Shown piece by piece: positions 1-8,149 of a stretch of 64,000 nt of DNA. The translations under genes were made by a program, and so were the position numbers. Within the stretch, counting starts at the first letter, position 1; every line of letters begins with the position of its first letter. Origin of the DNA: Lactobacillus corticis. Its GTDB lineage: Bacteria > Bacillota > Bacilli > Lactobacillales > Lactobacillaceae. The notes below the pieces were generated by a model that was not told where the DNA came from, searched no databases, and worked only from the letters and a program-made list of their open reading frames with translations. Where the stretch lies: positions 1-64,000 of the forward strand of contig NZ_BMAY01000008.1 in the NCBI RefSeq assembly GCF_018327645.1. Reading direction: 5' to 3'.

Positions 1-21
1 TCGCCGCGCTTTTTTTAATAT

Positions 22-94
22 TCCGGCTTAGCTCAGTTGGTAGAGCGCGTGACTGTTAATCACGATGTCGTCAGTTCGAGTCTGACAGCCGGAG
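22..94 (+). tRNA. tRNA-Asn (GTT)
   Basis: A complete 73-nt cloverleaf is visible. The acceptor stem TCCGGCT pairs with AGCCGGA, the D-loop carries AGCTCAGTTGGTAGAG, and the T-arm carries GTTCGAGTC. The anticodon stem CGTGA/TCACG encloses loop CTGTTAA, so the anticodon GTT is at 55-57, read as asparagine. The 3' CCA is not encoded. It may be the last gene of a tRNA cluster that begins upstream of the window. Confidence 0.95.
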
Positions 95-105
95 TAAGGA
101 AGAGA

Positions 106-138
106 GAGTCAAGCAAGGAGCTTGGCTCTTTTTGTTTT
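106..138 (+). terminator. Intrinsic terminator after tRNA-Asn
   Basis: GAGTCAAGC pairs with GCTTGGCTC (one G-U pair) and is followed by a T-rich run. It ends the tRNA transcript. Confidence 0.75.
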
Positions 139-213
139 TACCAGAGGCTAATCATAGAACTTTGAGGCCAGCTTTGTTAAAATATTGCTAATAACGATTT
201 TGATGAGGAGCTG

Positions 214-870
214 ATGATTATTAATTACTGGAATTGGTTATTGCACGCTTGGAAGAAACCGGGAGAATATGTCCACGGTAAGTCTTGGTATGGAATTTTA
301 ACTTTATTTATTGAAAATCTCTTAGTGCTTTTGGGGCTAGCCATCGGCTTAACAGGTATTGTTAATAAGTATTACAACATCAACGATATGAATTCAACTA
401 TGAACATGATGTACAGCAGTTCAGTCCTCAGAATTCATAGTCTACTAATTTATGTGATGTTATATCTGTGTTTTGCTGATTTTCTGATTATTGGCGCAGC
501 CTATTTAGGGTACCGGTATAGTCACAATAGCGAAATAAAATTTTCTAATTACGTCAATCGGGTAGCGCAATATAGTAGTTACAACCTTTTTATCAGTTTG
601 GTACTATTTTTATCCTTTTTAGGTATGGGATCCTTAACCTTACTGGTAGCAGTATGTTTGTGTTTATCAATATTGTTGTTAATAGTGAGTGCAAATGCTC
701 CCATCTTGATGGATAGTGTGGGCGTGGTTCAAGATCGCTTAATTGGGACAATCTTTAGCACTACAGCAGCGGCTTTAGTGATAGTTTTGACAGTTGGCCT
801 GGTTTTTAGCACTGCCTACAGTCAAATGTGGGGCTTTATTTCACAAATCTTAAATAGTCTGTTTGGATAG
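214..870 (+). CDS. Multi-pass membrane protein of unknown function
   Basis: This 218-residue protein is very hydrophobic, with about five predicted membrane segments near residues 24-50, 72-98, 121-140, 140-160 and 180-202. The short N-terminus (MIINYWNWLLHAWKKP) is aromatic and basic and probably cytosolic. The ATG at 214 has a GAGGAG ribosome site about 5 nt upstream. I recognise no catalytic motif. Its look recalls lactobacillar membrane proteins with a Yip1-like or DUF-type fold, but I cannot assign a family. It stands alone between two terminators, so it is probably monocistronic. Confidence 0.7.
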   Translation: MIINYWNWLLHAWKKPGEYVHGKSWYGILTLFIENLLVLLGLAIGLTGIVNKYYNINDMNSTMNMMYSSSVLRIHSLLIYVMLYLCFADFLIIGAAYLGYRYSHNSEIKFSNYVNRVAQYSSYNLFISLVLFLSFLGMGSLTLLVAVCLCLSILLLIVSANAPILMDSVGVVQDRLIGTIFSTTAAALVIVLTVGLVFSTAYSQMWGFISQILNSLFG

Positions 871-876
871 AAAAAT

Positions 877-912
877 AGCGTAAAACTAACTTGATGTAGT
901 TTTACGCTTTTC
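877..912. terminator. Bidirectional terminator
   Basis: A 12-bp perfect stem (AGCGTAAAACTA with TAGTTTTACGCT) is flanked by an A-run on the left and a T-run on the right. It can stop both the rightward membrane-protein gene and the leftward LysR gene. Confidence 0.85.
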
Positions 913-919
913 CTTTTAG

Positions 920-1799
920 TCACAGTAATTTGGATTGATTAGTAAAGTAATTCACGACATAATCTTTAAAGGCTTTGACCTGAACTAATTGGGAACTTTC
1001 TTGGTTTTCACTGATAAAAGTACTCCTTTCAAATTTGGTGCCATCTTTAAAAGTAAGTGGTGTTTTATACCCAGAAAAATTATTTAAACAGATCTCCGGT
1101 AAAATAGACCACCCAATACCAGCTTCGACTAAATCAGCTACAGTTATAATGTTGTCAATGGTCAAATCAGTATGGATCTTAGACAAAAGATGATGTTCAC
1201 TCAGCCAGCGATCTTGTTCGCTTTCTAATAGTTTATCAGTATGGTGGACGATATATGGTTGAGCGGGCAGGTCGGTCAAGGTGGTTTCCTGTCTGCATGC
1301 GAGGTAAACCGGCTCTGTCATTAGCAAAGTCCGATTTTTATTGCCCGAGTAGCGACCACGAGAAATAACCAGATCTAATTTCTCGGAATGCAGGTCATCC
1401 GCAAATCTAGGACTGTTGGCAGTTTGAACCGAGATTGCCACCTTGGGATATTTTTTTCTTAAAGCCCGCTAGAACCTGCGAAAATTGATAGCGGGCAAAA
1501 TTATAAGAAACCCCAATTTTTAAACTGCCGGTAACTTCATGAGTGATTTCAGTCAACTCGCTTTGCATCAAGCCAAATTGCTGGTGAATTTGGTGAATTC
1601 GTTTCAATACAATTTCTCCAGCAGGAGTAAATTGCACACCATGGCGGGAGCGGAGCACTATTTGTACCTGTAGCTCAGCTTCGAGCGCATTTAGCCGCTT
1701 AGATAAAGCCGATTGGGTAATAAAAAAATTCTCACTAGTTGCGGTAATGTTTTTGGTTTGCTCTAAAGAAAGCAGTAATTCGATGTCTCGTTGATTCAT
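920..1799 (-). pseudogene. LysR-family transcriptional regulator, frameshifted
   Basis: Two overlapping reading frames on the minus strand together make one LysR-type regulator of about 293 residues. The upstream part has the winged helix-turn-helix (residues about 1-60, with FFITQSALSKRLNALE) and the start of the effector domain. The downstream part has the rest of the LysR substrate-binding domain. The frames join at a run of seven A (plus-strand T at 1451-1457); removing one A restores ...GFKKKYPKVAISVQT.... The chosen start is the ATG at 1797-1799, preceded by GAGGT. It is divergent from the Ldh2-family gene and so may have regulated it. A true pseudogene, a phase-variable tract, slippage or a sequencing error all fit. 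Confidence 0.8.
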
Positions 1800-1937
1800 G
1801 ATATCTACCTCATAATCATTATAGTTATGGAAAACTAAATTTACCATTCCTCCGAGGAATACTTTTCAAGAAAGAAAATGCCTTTTACATCAATGATGTA
1901 AGGGCTTTAAATTGAGGTAGACAAGGAGGACGTTAAC

Positions 1938-3074
1938 ATGAGCCAAGGTAAAAAGGTTAGATTTTCTTACGAACAGTTAAATGCTTTGTGTATGGACGCA
2001 TTTCAGAAATTTGGTTTTAGCGAGCATGACGCAGCAACGATTACCGACGTTTTGCTGACTGCCGATTTGTACGGTATTCAAAGCCATGGTATGCAGCGTT
2101 TGGTGCGCTACTATAAGGGGATTCAAAAGGGTACGATGAAAGTCGATGCCAAGCCTGAAATAGTATTTGAAACCCCAGTATCTGCAGTTGTTGATGGTCA
2201 TGATGGCATGGGCCAACTGAATGGCGTGTTTGCAATGAATTTAGCCATCAAAAAAGCTAAAAAGAGTGGCGTCGGCATTGTTTCAGTGCGCAACTCCAAT
2301 CACTATGGGATCGCCGGCTATTACGCAAAAATGGCTGCCCGCCAAAACATGATTGGTTTTTCTTCGACCAACAGTGAGGCAATCATGGTTCCAACTTATG
2401 CCAGCAAAGCCATGATCGGTTCGAACCCGCAAGCTTGGTGTGTACCGGCTGATCCCTATGATTTCTTTTTTGATGCAGCTACCTCAGTGGTAACTCGCGG
2501 AAAACTTGAAATGTACAATAAGCTGGGCGAAAAGCTGCCGGATGGCTGGGCCCTTGATGCAGAAGGCCAACCAACAAATGACGCTGGTGCCGTTTTAGCT
2601 AATATTGCTGCTCATCGCGGCGGCGGCATTATGCCGTTAGGTGGTTCAACTGAACAATTGGGCTCGCATAAAGGCTACGGCAATGGCATGGTTTCTGAAT
2701 TATTTAGTTCTATCTTATCCCAAGGCTTAACCAGTAATGAGACGATGAAAGCTGGAAAAAGCGGGATCTGCCACGGCTTTATGGCAATTAATTTGGTTGC
2801 TTTTGGTGATCCTGCTGCAATTAAGGCTCATTTGTCCAATTATTTACAGTCTTTGCGTGATGCACCAAAAGCTAGTGGGCAAAGTCGAATTTATACTCAT
2901 GGTGAAAAAGAAGCAGCTTTCGTCAAGGATCGTAAAGAAAATGGGATTCCCGTCATTGATAAAACCATGACTGAAGTTTATGATCTTTGCGACTACTTGC
3001 ATTTGGATCCACATAAATATTTTGGTGATTATGAACCGCCAAAGGCAGGAAAAATGTTTACCGGAAATTATTAA
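1938..3074 (+). CDS. Ldh2-family (malate/L-lactate/ureidoglycolate type) NAD(P)-dependent dehydrogenase
   Basis: The 378-residue protein matches the Ldh2/YlbC/MdhII family, cytosolic oxidoreductases of 2-hydroxyacids that are unrelated to classical LDH. Signature segments include an N-terminal helical part with YGIQSHGMQRL (near 50-60), the active-site stretch SNHYGIAGYYAKMA (near 120-133) and the STEQLGSHKGYGNGM region (near 236-250). A strong GGAGG lies 8 nt before the ATG. The substrate cannot be fixed from sequence: malate, L-lactate, 2-hydroxyisocaproate or ureidoglycolate relatives all exist. The divergent, frameshifted LysR gene is the likely local regulator. A hairpin terminator follows. 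Confidence 0.88.
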   Translation: MSQGKKVRFSYEQLNALCMDAFQKFGFSEHDAATITDVLLTADLYGIQSHGMQRLVRYYKGIQKGTMKVDAKPEIVFETPVSAVVDGHDGMGQLNGVFAMNLAIKKAKKSGVGIVSVRNSNHYGIAGYYAKMAARQNMIGFSSTNSEAIMVPTYASKAMIGSNPQAWCVPADPYDFFFDAATSVVTRGKLEMYNKLGEKLPDGWALDAEGQPTNDAGAVLANIAAHRGGGIMPLGGSTEQLGSHKGYGNGMVSELFSSILSQGLTSNETMKAGKSGICHGFMAINLVAFGDPAAIKAHLSNYLQSLRDAPKASGQSRIYTHGEKEAAFVKDRKENGIPVIDKTMTEVYDLCDYLHLDPHKYFGDYEPPKAGKMFTGNY

Positions 3075-3088
3075 TGCAACTTTTTAGC

Positions 3089-3113
3089 GGCAGCGTGTAA
3101 GCGCTGCTTTTTT
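3089..3113 (+). terminator. Intrinsic terminator after the Ldh2-family gene
   Basis: GCAGCG and CGCTGC form a short GC-rich stem followed by six T. Confidence 0.75.
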
Positions 3114-3161
3114 CTTGCTGAAAAAAACAAAAGTTAGTATTCAACTTCACAAGTTTTTGAA

Positions 3162-3177
3162 TGAAAGCGCATATAAT
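3162..3177 (+). promoter_or_regulatory. Candidate cre site overlapping a -10 box upstream of the mannose PTS operon
   Basis: TGAAAGCGCATATA matches the CcpA box TGWAARCGYTWNCW at 12 of 14 positions, and its right half overlaps TATAAT at 3172-3177. No good -35 is placed at 17 bp. CcpA control of a mannose PTS is plausible but inferred. Two AT-rich palindromes lie nearby (3186-3198 and 3220-3231). Confidence 0.4.
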
Positions 3178-3353
3178 CAGCCATTACTTAAAATAAGTTA
3201 AATGATTAGCCCATTTTTGTTGAAAATTCAAAATATTTTAGATTTGTAAATGCTTGTTAATTGTTTCATTTGTTTGAAAAAAAGTCTGTCTATTCCAATC
3301 CATTTATTGTAAAATTAAAAGCGGATACATTTTTATCTAGAGGGGGAAAAAAC

Positions 3354-4352
3354 ATGGTAGGAATTGTATTAGCCAGCCATGGTGGTTTTGCTGACGGCAT
3401 TGCAGAATCTGCACAAATGCTGTTTGGTGAACAAGAGAACTTCGCTCATGTTATCTTGAAGCCTGAAGAAGGGCCAGATGACATCCGTGGCAAGATGGAA
3501 AAAGCAATTGCTTCGTTTGATAATCAAGACGAAGTATTGTTTATTGTTGACCTCTGGGGCGGAACGCCTTTCAACCAAGCAAATGGTTTAGTTGAAAAGC
3601 ACGCCGACAAGTGGGCTATTGTTAGTGGTATGAACTTACCAATGGTGGTTGAAGCACTGACTCAAAGAATGTCAGTTGATTCAGCACACAAGATTGCAAC
3701 TGCAATTGTGCAACCAGCTAAGGACGGTATCAAGACCAAGCCTGAAGACTTAATGCCTAAGTCAGAAGTTAAGGCTGCCGTTCAAGGCAATAATGCACCA
3801 GCCAAGTCAATCCCAGAAGGGACTGTAATTGGTGATGGACACATCAAGTATGTTTTGGCCAGAATCGACTCTCGGTTATTGCATGGTCAAGTTGCTACTG
3901 GTTGGATTCCACAATTGAAGCCAGATCGGGTTATCGTTGTTTCTGACAAGGTAGCCAAAGATGAATTGCGTAAGGGCATGATTCGTGATGCTGCGCCTGC
4001 AGGCGTTAAGGCTCACGCTGTGCCTTTGAAGAAGATGGAACAAATCATGAAGGACCCAAGATTTGGGAATACTCATGCCATGCTTCTGTTTGAAAACCCT
4101 GAAGACTTTTTGAAGATGATTGACGCCGGACTTGATGTCAAGACACTTAATGTCGGCTCAATGTCTTACTCTGAAGGTGACGTAAACGCCAATAACGTTT
4201 TATCAATGAACCAAGAAGACGTTGATACTTTCCGTGAACTTGAAAAGAAGGGTATCAAGTTTGACGTTCGTAAAGTTCCTTCAGACAATAAGGGCGACAT
4301 GGATGCCATTTTAAAGAAGGCACAACGGTTGCTCGACGAAAAGAACAAATAA
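3354..4352 (+). CDS. manL: PTS mannose/glucose-family EIIAB component
   Basis: This 332-residue fused EIIA-EIIB subunit of a mannose-class phosphotransferase carries phosphate from HPr to the incoming sugar. The EIIA part (about 1-140) begins MVGIVLASHGG with the phosphorylatable His9, and contains VDLWGGTPFN. A linker (about 145-165) leads to EIIB, whose active His lies in IDSRLLHGQV. I chose the ATG at 3354 because AGAGGGGG lies 8 nt upstream; an in-frame extension to 3261 has no ribosome site and is not EIIA-like. It is the first gene of the four-gene operon manL-manM-manN-DUF956. Substrates of such systems in lactobacilli are usually mannose, glucose, fructose or glucosamine. Confidence 0.95.
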   Translation: MVGIVLASHGGFADGIAESAQMLFGEQENFAHVILKPEEGPDDIRGKMEKAIASFDNQDEVLFIVDLWGGTPFNQANGLVEKHADKWAIVSGMNLPMVVEALTQRMSVDSAHKIATAIVQPAKDGIKTKPEDLMPKSEVKAAVQGNNAPAKSIPEGTVIGDGHIKYVLARIDSRLLHGQVATGWIPQLKPDRVIVVSDKVAKDELRKGMIRDAAPAGVKAHAVPLKKMEQIMKDPRFGNTHAMLLFENPEDFLKMIDAGLDVKTLNVGSMSYSEGDVNANNVLSMNQEDVDTFRELEKKGIKFDVRKVPSDNKGDMDAILKKAQRLLDEKNK

Positions 4353-4368
4353 AATTAGGAGTATAGAA

Positions 4369-5178
4369 ATGAACGCTATTCAAATGATTTTGGTAGTGGT
4401 TGTTGCCTTCTTAGCTGGTATGGAAGGTATCCTTGATGAATGGGAATTTCACCAACCACTAGTTGCATGTACTTTAATCGGCCTGGTATCAGGTCACTTG
4501 TCCTTAGGCGTAATGCTGGGCGGTTCTTTACAAATGATCGCCATGGGTTGGGCTAATATCGGTGCGGCTGTTGCGCCAGACGCCGCATTAGCAGCTGTTG
4601 CTTCAGCTATCATCTTGGTTCAAGGTGGTCAAGGCGTTAGCGGTATCGGTACTGCTACCGGTATTGCCATTCCTTTGGCTGTTGCCGGCTTGTTCTTAAC
4701 CATGATTGTTCGTACGATTTCAACTGCTATCGTCCACATTATGGATTCATACGCAAAGAAGGGTAACTGGCGGATGATCAATGTTTGGCAATGGATTGCT
4801 GTTTGCTTGCAAGGTTTGCGGATTGCCATCCCAGCTGCTGCATTGTTAGCTATTCCTTCTTCTGCTGTTCGTGCAGCCTTAAGCTCAATGCCATCATGGT
4901 TAACCGAAGGTATGACTATCGGTGGTGGTATGGTTGTTGCCGTAGGTTACGCTATGGTTATTAACATGATGGCTTCACGTGAAGTTTGGCCATTCTTCGC
5001 CATTGGTTTTGCTTTAGCCGCAATTAACGACTTGACTTTGATCGCCTTAGGTGCAATTGGCTTGTCATTAGCCTTAATGTACTTGGCTCTTGAAGACAAG
5101 GCTGGCAAGGGCGGTTCATCAAATAACGCAGCAAGCGGTACAGGTGATCCACTCGGCGACATTATTGATGACTATTAA
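4369..5178 (+). CDS. manM: PTS mannose-family EIIC component
   Basis: The 269-residue hydrophobic protein is the EIIC (ManY/ManM) channel subunit. The N-terminus (MNAIQMILVVVVAFLAGMEG) and the GGSLQMIAMGWANIGAAVAPDAALA segment near residues 50-75 are characteristic of the family. It forms the membrane translocator with the EIID protein encoded next. The gene lies 16 nt after manL with AGGAG upstream of its ATG. The hydrophilic C-tail from about residue 245 (GSSNNAASGTGDPLGD) is typical. It may also act as a receptor for class IIa bacteriocins, as known for Man-PTS in other lactic acid bacteria. Confidence 0.95.
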   Translation: MNAIQMILVVVVAFLAGMEGILDEWEFHQPLVACTLIGLVSGHLSLGVMLGGSLQMIAMGWANIGAAVAPDAALAAVASAIILVQGGQGVSGIGTATGIAIPLAVAGLFLTMIVRTISTAIVHIMDSYAKKGNWRMINVWQWIAVCLQGLRIAIPAAALLAIPSSAVRAALSSMPSWLTEGMTIGGGMVVAVGYAMVINMMASREVWPFFAIGFALAAINDLTLIALGAIGLSLALMYLALEDKAGKGGSSNNAASGTGDPLGDIIDDY

Positions 5179-5204
5179 AATAAGCGCTAGAGGAGGATTT
5201 TAAA

Positions 5205-6125
5205 ATGGCTGATAAGAAAATTAGTTTAACAAAAGCCGACCGCTTCAATGTTATGTGGCACTCACAATTCCTTCAAGGTTCTTGGAACTATGAAAGAATG
5301 CAGAACGGTGGTTGGGCTTACTCATTAATCCCTGCATTGAGAAAGCTGTACTCAAACAAAGACGATATGTCAGCAGCTTTGCAAAGACACTTGGTATTCT
5401 TTAACACCCACCCATACTTGGCTTCACCAATCATTGGTGTTACCTTGGCCTTGGAAGAAGATAAGGCAAACGGTGCGCCGGTTGAAGATGAAGCTATCCA
5501 AGGTGTTAAGGTTGGTATGATGGGGCCTTTGGCCGGTGTTGGTGACCCTGTGTTCTGGTACACCGTACGTCCTATTTTAGGTGCCTTAGGTGCTTCAATG
5601 GCAATTAGCGGCAACGTTATGGGCCCAATTCTGTTCTTTGTACTTTGGAACTTAATCCGGATCGGCTTCTTGTGGTACACGCAAGAATTAGGTTACAAGG
5701 CTGGTTCTGCTATCACCAAGGACATGTCAGGTGGTCTTTTGCAAAAGGTTACCCGTGGTGCTTCAATGATGGGTATGTTCGTTTTGGGTGCCCTGATTGA
5801 ACGTTGGGTATCAATTAACTTTGTACCTGTTGTTTCTAAGACTCCTATCCAAAAGGGCGGTTACATTGAATGGAGCAAGTTGCCTGATGGTGCTGCTGGT
5901 ATTAAGCAAGCTTTGATCCAATACAACAATGGTAATGGCTTGTCACTTACTAAGTACAAGACTACTACTTTGCAAAATAACTTGGACCAATTGATTCCAG
6001 GTTTGGCAGCTTTGCTGTTAACTTTCCTTTGCATGTGGTTGCTTAAGAAGAAAGTTTCTCCAATTTGGATCATCATCGGTATCTTTGTTGTTGGTGTATT
6101 ATTCCACTTATGGGGAATTCTTTAA
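5205..6125 (+). CDS. manN: PTS mannose-family EIID component
   Basis: The 306-residue EIID partner of the Man-PTS membrane complex has the conserved sequence SQFLQGSWNYERMQNGGWAY near residues 20-39 and the cytosolic GVKVGMMGPLAGVGDP loop near residues 105-120. Hydrophobic spans lie near residues 125-160, 185-205 and 270-306. A strong GAGGAGG precedes the ATG. An insert of about 40 residues (235-275) matches the extra region often seen in lactobacillar ManN proteins. Confidence 0.95.
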   Translation: MADKKISLTKADRFNVMWHSQFLQGSWNYERMQNGGWAYSLIPALRKLYSNKDDMSAALQRHLVFFNTHPYLASPIIGVTLALEEDKANGAPVEDEAIQGVKVGMMGPLAGVGDPVFWYTVRPILGALGASMAISGNVMGPILFFVLWNLIRIGFLWYTQELGYKAGSAITKDMSGGLLQKVTRGASMMGMFVLGALIERWVSINFVPVVSKTPIQKGGYIEWSKLPDGAAGIKQALIQYNNGNGLSLTKYKTTTLQNNLDQLIPGLAALLLTFLCMWLLKKKVSPIWIIIGIFVVGVLFHLWGIL

Positions 6126-6131
6126 TCAAAA

Positions 6132-6497
6132 ATGCCTAAATCAATTAATACCCGAGTCGATTTTGCATCCGATGCAACTTGGTTTCGTGGGATATCATCC
6201 TATGGAAAATGCATGATCGGCGATAAAGCATTTGAATTTTACAATGAACGAAACGTCGAAGATTATGTACAAATTCCTTGGACAGAAGTCACTTATGTCG
6301 TAGCTGATGTTCATTTTAAAGGTAAGTACATTCCTCGTTTTGAACTTCGTACAAAATCAAACGGATCCTTTATTTTTGCTACTAAGACGCCTAAAAAGGC
6401 ACTTAGGGCAATTAGAAATTACGTTCCAGCTGATCACATGCGTAAGGCATTGACCATCGGACAAAAAATCAAACGTTTCTTCACGCGTAAAAAATAA
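6132..6497 (+). CDS. manO: DUF956 family protein, Man-PTS accessory (ManO)
   Basis: The 121-residue soluble protein belongs to DUF956, almost always the last gene of Firmicutes mannose PTS operons. Recognisable parts are NTRVDFASDATWFRGISSYG at the N-terminus, the central VEDYVQIPWTEVTYV, and a basic C-terminus (KRFFTRKK). The biochemical role is not firmly established; a regulatory role in the operon has been proposed for ManO. The gene starts 6 nt after manN with no clear ribosome binding site, suggesting translational coupling. A strong terminator follows. Confidence 0.9.
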   Translation: MPKSINTRVDFASDATWFRGISSYGKCMIGDKAFEFYNERNVEDYVQIPWTEVTYVVADVHFKGKYIPRFELRTKSNGSFIFATKTPKKALRAIRNYVPADHMRKALTIGQKIKRFFTRKK

Positions 6498-6506
6498 AGG
6501 ATACCA

Positions 6507-6535
6507 AAAAGGACGACTCGTTTGAGTCGTCCTTT
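6507..6535. terminator. Bidirectional terminator between the man operon and glycerate kinase
   Basis: GGACGACTC pairs with GAGTCGTCC, flanked by A5 and T4. The two operons converge here, so one hairpin serves both; it touches the last codons of the kinase gene. Confidence 0.88.
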
Positions 6536-7656
6536 TACTTTAGCTTTTTTATTAAACGAGCAAGATTAGCACTAGTTAAACTTAAATTGCTTGCAGCATG
6601 GTTAATTGCTTCCGTCAGACTGCTTGGCCCTTGCTCTACAGCAAAACAAGCATCAAGATAATCGTAAAGTTGATCCACCTGGCCCAGCTTTCCTGAAATT
6701 GCAATTACGGTAATTTTAGGATTAAGCTTTTTCGCTAGTTTTGCGGCTGCATATGGTGCCTTTCCAAATTTGGTCTGATTATCAGTTGCTCCCTCGCCAA
6801 CGATTAAGAAATCAGCTGATGCAATAGCACTGGCAAAATTGATAGTATCCAGCACCACTTCAGCACCAGCTTTCATTTCAGCACCAAGAAATGCCCGGAG
6901 GGCAAAACCGCATCCTCCAGCTGCACCAGTGCCAGGTTGGGTTGAATAATCTGTCTTCAGATAATCGGCTGCTATATTGGCAAAGTTGTGCAAATTTTGG
7001 TCAAGGATTGGTAAATCCGCGGGTTTTGCTCCTTTTTGAAGACCAAAGACGTAACTGGCACCATTTTTTCCTAGGAGAGGATTGGTGACGTCAGAAGCAA
7101 TAATAATTTTAACTTTGTTAATCCGTTCATCTAGCTGACCCGTGATCTGGGTTAAGTTGGCTAAGGCTGCGTTTCCTTGAGGGATGTCCTGTCTGTTTTG
7201 GTCAAGTAGGTGTAAACCAAGGGCTTGCAAGATTCCTGCCCCACCATCGTTAGTTCCGCTGCCGCCAAGAGCCACGATTATTTTGCTTACGCCTTGATTT
7301 AGGGCGGCTTTTATTAATTCACCTGTCCCATAGCTGCTGGCTGCAAAAGGTGCTCCTGAGCCGACATATTGCAAGCCACTAGCTTGTGCCATTTCAATCA
7401 CTGCGGTTTTTCCCTGATCTAGTATGCCGTATTCAGCCTTGACGCTGTTTCCTAGTGGGTCGTGAACTTGGACTTGAATTCTTTGACTAGGTTGGGCTTG
7501 CAGCATAACGTCCATTGTGCCTTCGCCACCATCAGCAATCGGTAAGAGGGTATATTTCCCGGGTAATATTGGGGCCATACCGTGGTGGATTGCTTGGGCG
7601 ACGGCTTGGGCTGACAGACTGCCTTTGAAGGAGTCCGGAGCAATTACGATTTTCAA
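6535..7656 (-). CDS. glxK: Glycerate kinase (GarK/GlxK family)
   Basis: This 373-residue kinase phosphorylates glycerate with ATP. It starts KIVIAPDSFKGSLSA, the family hallmark, and carries PIADGGEGTMD (near 40), GLGGSGTNDGG-type glycine loops (near 130), GTGAAGGCGFA (near 245) and LIVGEGATDNQTKFGKAP (near 285). I place the start at a TTG (7654-7656) that matches the usual family N-terminus and has AGAAGTGA upstream; an ATG at 7725 would add 23 unrelated residues. The gene is monocistronic. Whether the product is 2- or 3-phosphoglycerate cannot be told from sequence. Confidence 0.92.
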   Translation of the reverse strand: MKIVIAPDSFKGSLSAQAVAQAIHHGMAPILPGKYTLLPIADGGEGTMDVMLQAQPSQRIQVQVHDPLGNSVKAEYGILDQGKTAVIEMAQASGLQYVGSGAPFAASSYGTGELIKAALNQGVSKIIVALGGSGTNDGGAGILQALGLHLLDQNRQDIPQGNAALANLTQITGQLDERINKVKIIIASDVTNPLLGKNGASYVFGLQKGAKPADLPILDQNLHNFANIAADYLKTDYSTQPGTGAAGGCGFALRAFLGAEMKAGAEVVLDTINFASAIASADFLIVGEGATDNQTKFGKAPYAAAKLAKKLNPKITVIAISGKLGQVDQLYDYLDACFAVEQGPSSLTEAINHAASNLSLTSANLARLIKKLK

Positions 7657-7787
7657 AATGATCACTTCTTTCTGACTATATTCTAACTGAAATTTAGTTA
7701 GCAGCGCTTCGGAAAACGGATTCAAAATTATTAGTGCAGTGTTTCACATTATGGTAAAATATAATTATATAGATGGAGGAAGTTACA

Positions 7788-8105
7788 ATGTTTGCTACTA
7801 TTTTTTATTGGATTATTGTTGCAGCTGCAGCGCTCTGGGGAATTTGGTCCTTAGTCTGGTCAATTATCTATCTAGCTCATGGAGAAAATGGAAATTTGTG
7901 GATTTTTGCCATTATCAATGCGTTAGGTACACTTGCTTTAGGAATCTTAACGATCATCTATGGAAGCCAAGATAATCAGTGGTACTGGTTTGCCTCAAAG
8001 ATTAGCAATATTGCATGGATAGTATATAGTTTCTACGGCTATATTGTATTAACCGTCTTACAATTTATTTTTGGTTTTAGCAAAAAGGCAAAGGCACAAA
8101 ATTAG
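7788..8105 (+). CDS. Small three-span membrane protein of unknown function
   Basis: This 105-residue protein has three hydrophobic helices near residues 2-28, 38-60 and 72-98, and a basic C-tail (FGFSKKAKAQN). It starts at the ATG at 7788, with GGAGGA 7 nt upstream; a -10-like TATAAT lies at 7760-7765. I know no function. It is monocistronic, between the glycerate kinase promoter region and a bidirectional terminator shared with dmkB. It may be unrelated to either neighbour. Confidence 0.75.
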   Translation: MFATIFYWIIVAAAALWGIWSLVWSIIYLAHGENGNLWIFAIINALGTLALGILTIIYGSQDNQWYWFASKISNIAWIVYSFYGYIVLTVLQFIFGFSKKAKAQN

Positions 8106-8115
8106 TAAAATAAAA

Positions 8116-8149
8116 AGGCCGCTCAATTCTAGCTTGGGCGGCTTTTTTT
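8116..8149. terminator. Bidirectional terminator
   Basis: GCCGCTCAA pairs with TTGGGCGGC with flanking A5 and T7. It ends both the small membrane-protein gene and the leftward ndh2-to-dmkB cluster. Confidence 0.88.

Noticed and set aside
1977-2235. Minus-strand ORFs of 64-79 codons inside the Ldh2-family gene
   Set aside because: They lie antisense within a well-conserved gene, lack ribosome sites and resemble no protein.
3162-3353. Possible sigma-54 (-24/-12) promoter for the man operon
   Set aside because: No TGGCAC-N5-TTGC pattern could be found; the region looks like a sigma-A/CcpA-controlled one.
5318-5680. 120-codon antisense ORF in manN
   Set aside because: It mirrors the codon bias of manN; no ribosome site and no recognisable domain.
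7739-7975. 78-codon ORF overlapping the small membrane-protein gene in another frame
   Set aside because: It begins ahead of the clear GGAGGA ribosome site and is Cys/Tyr-rich; the 105-residue frame is the better gene.
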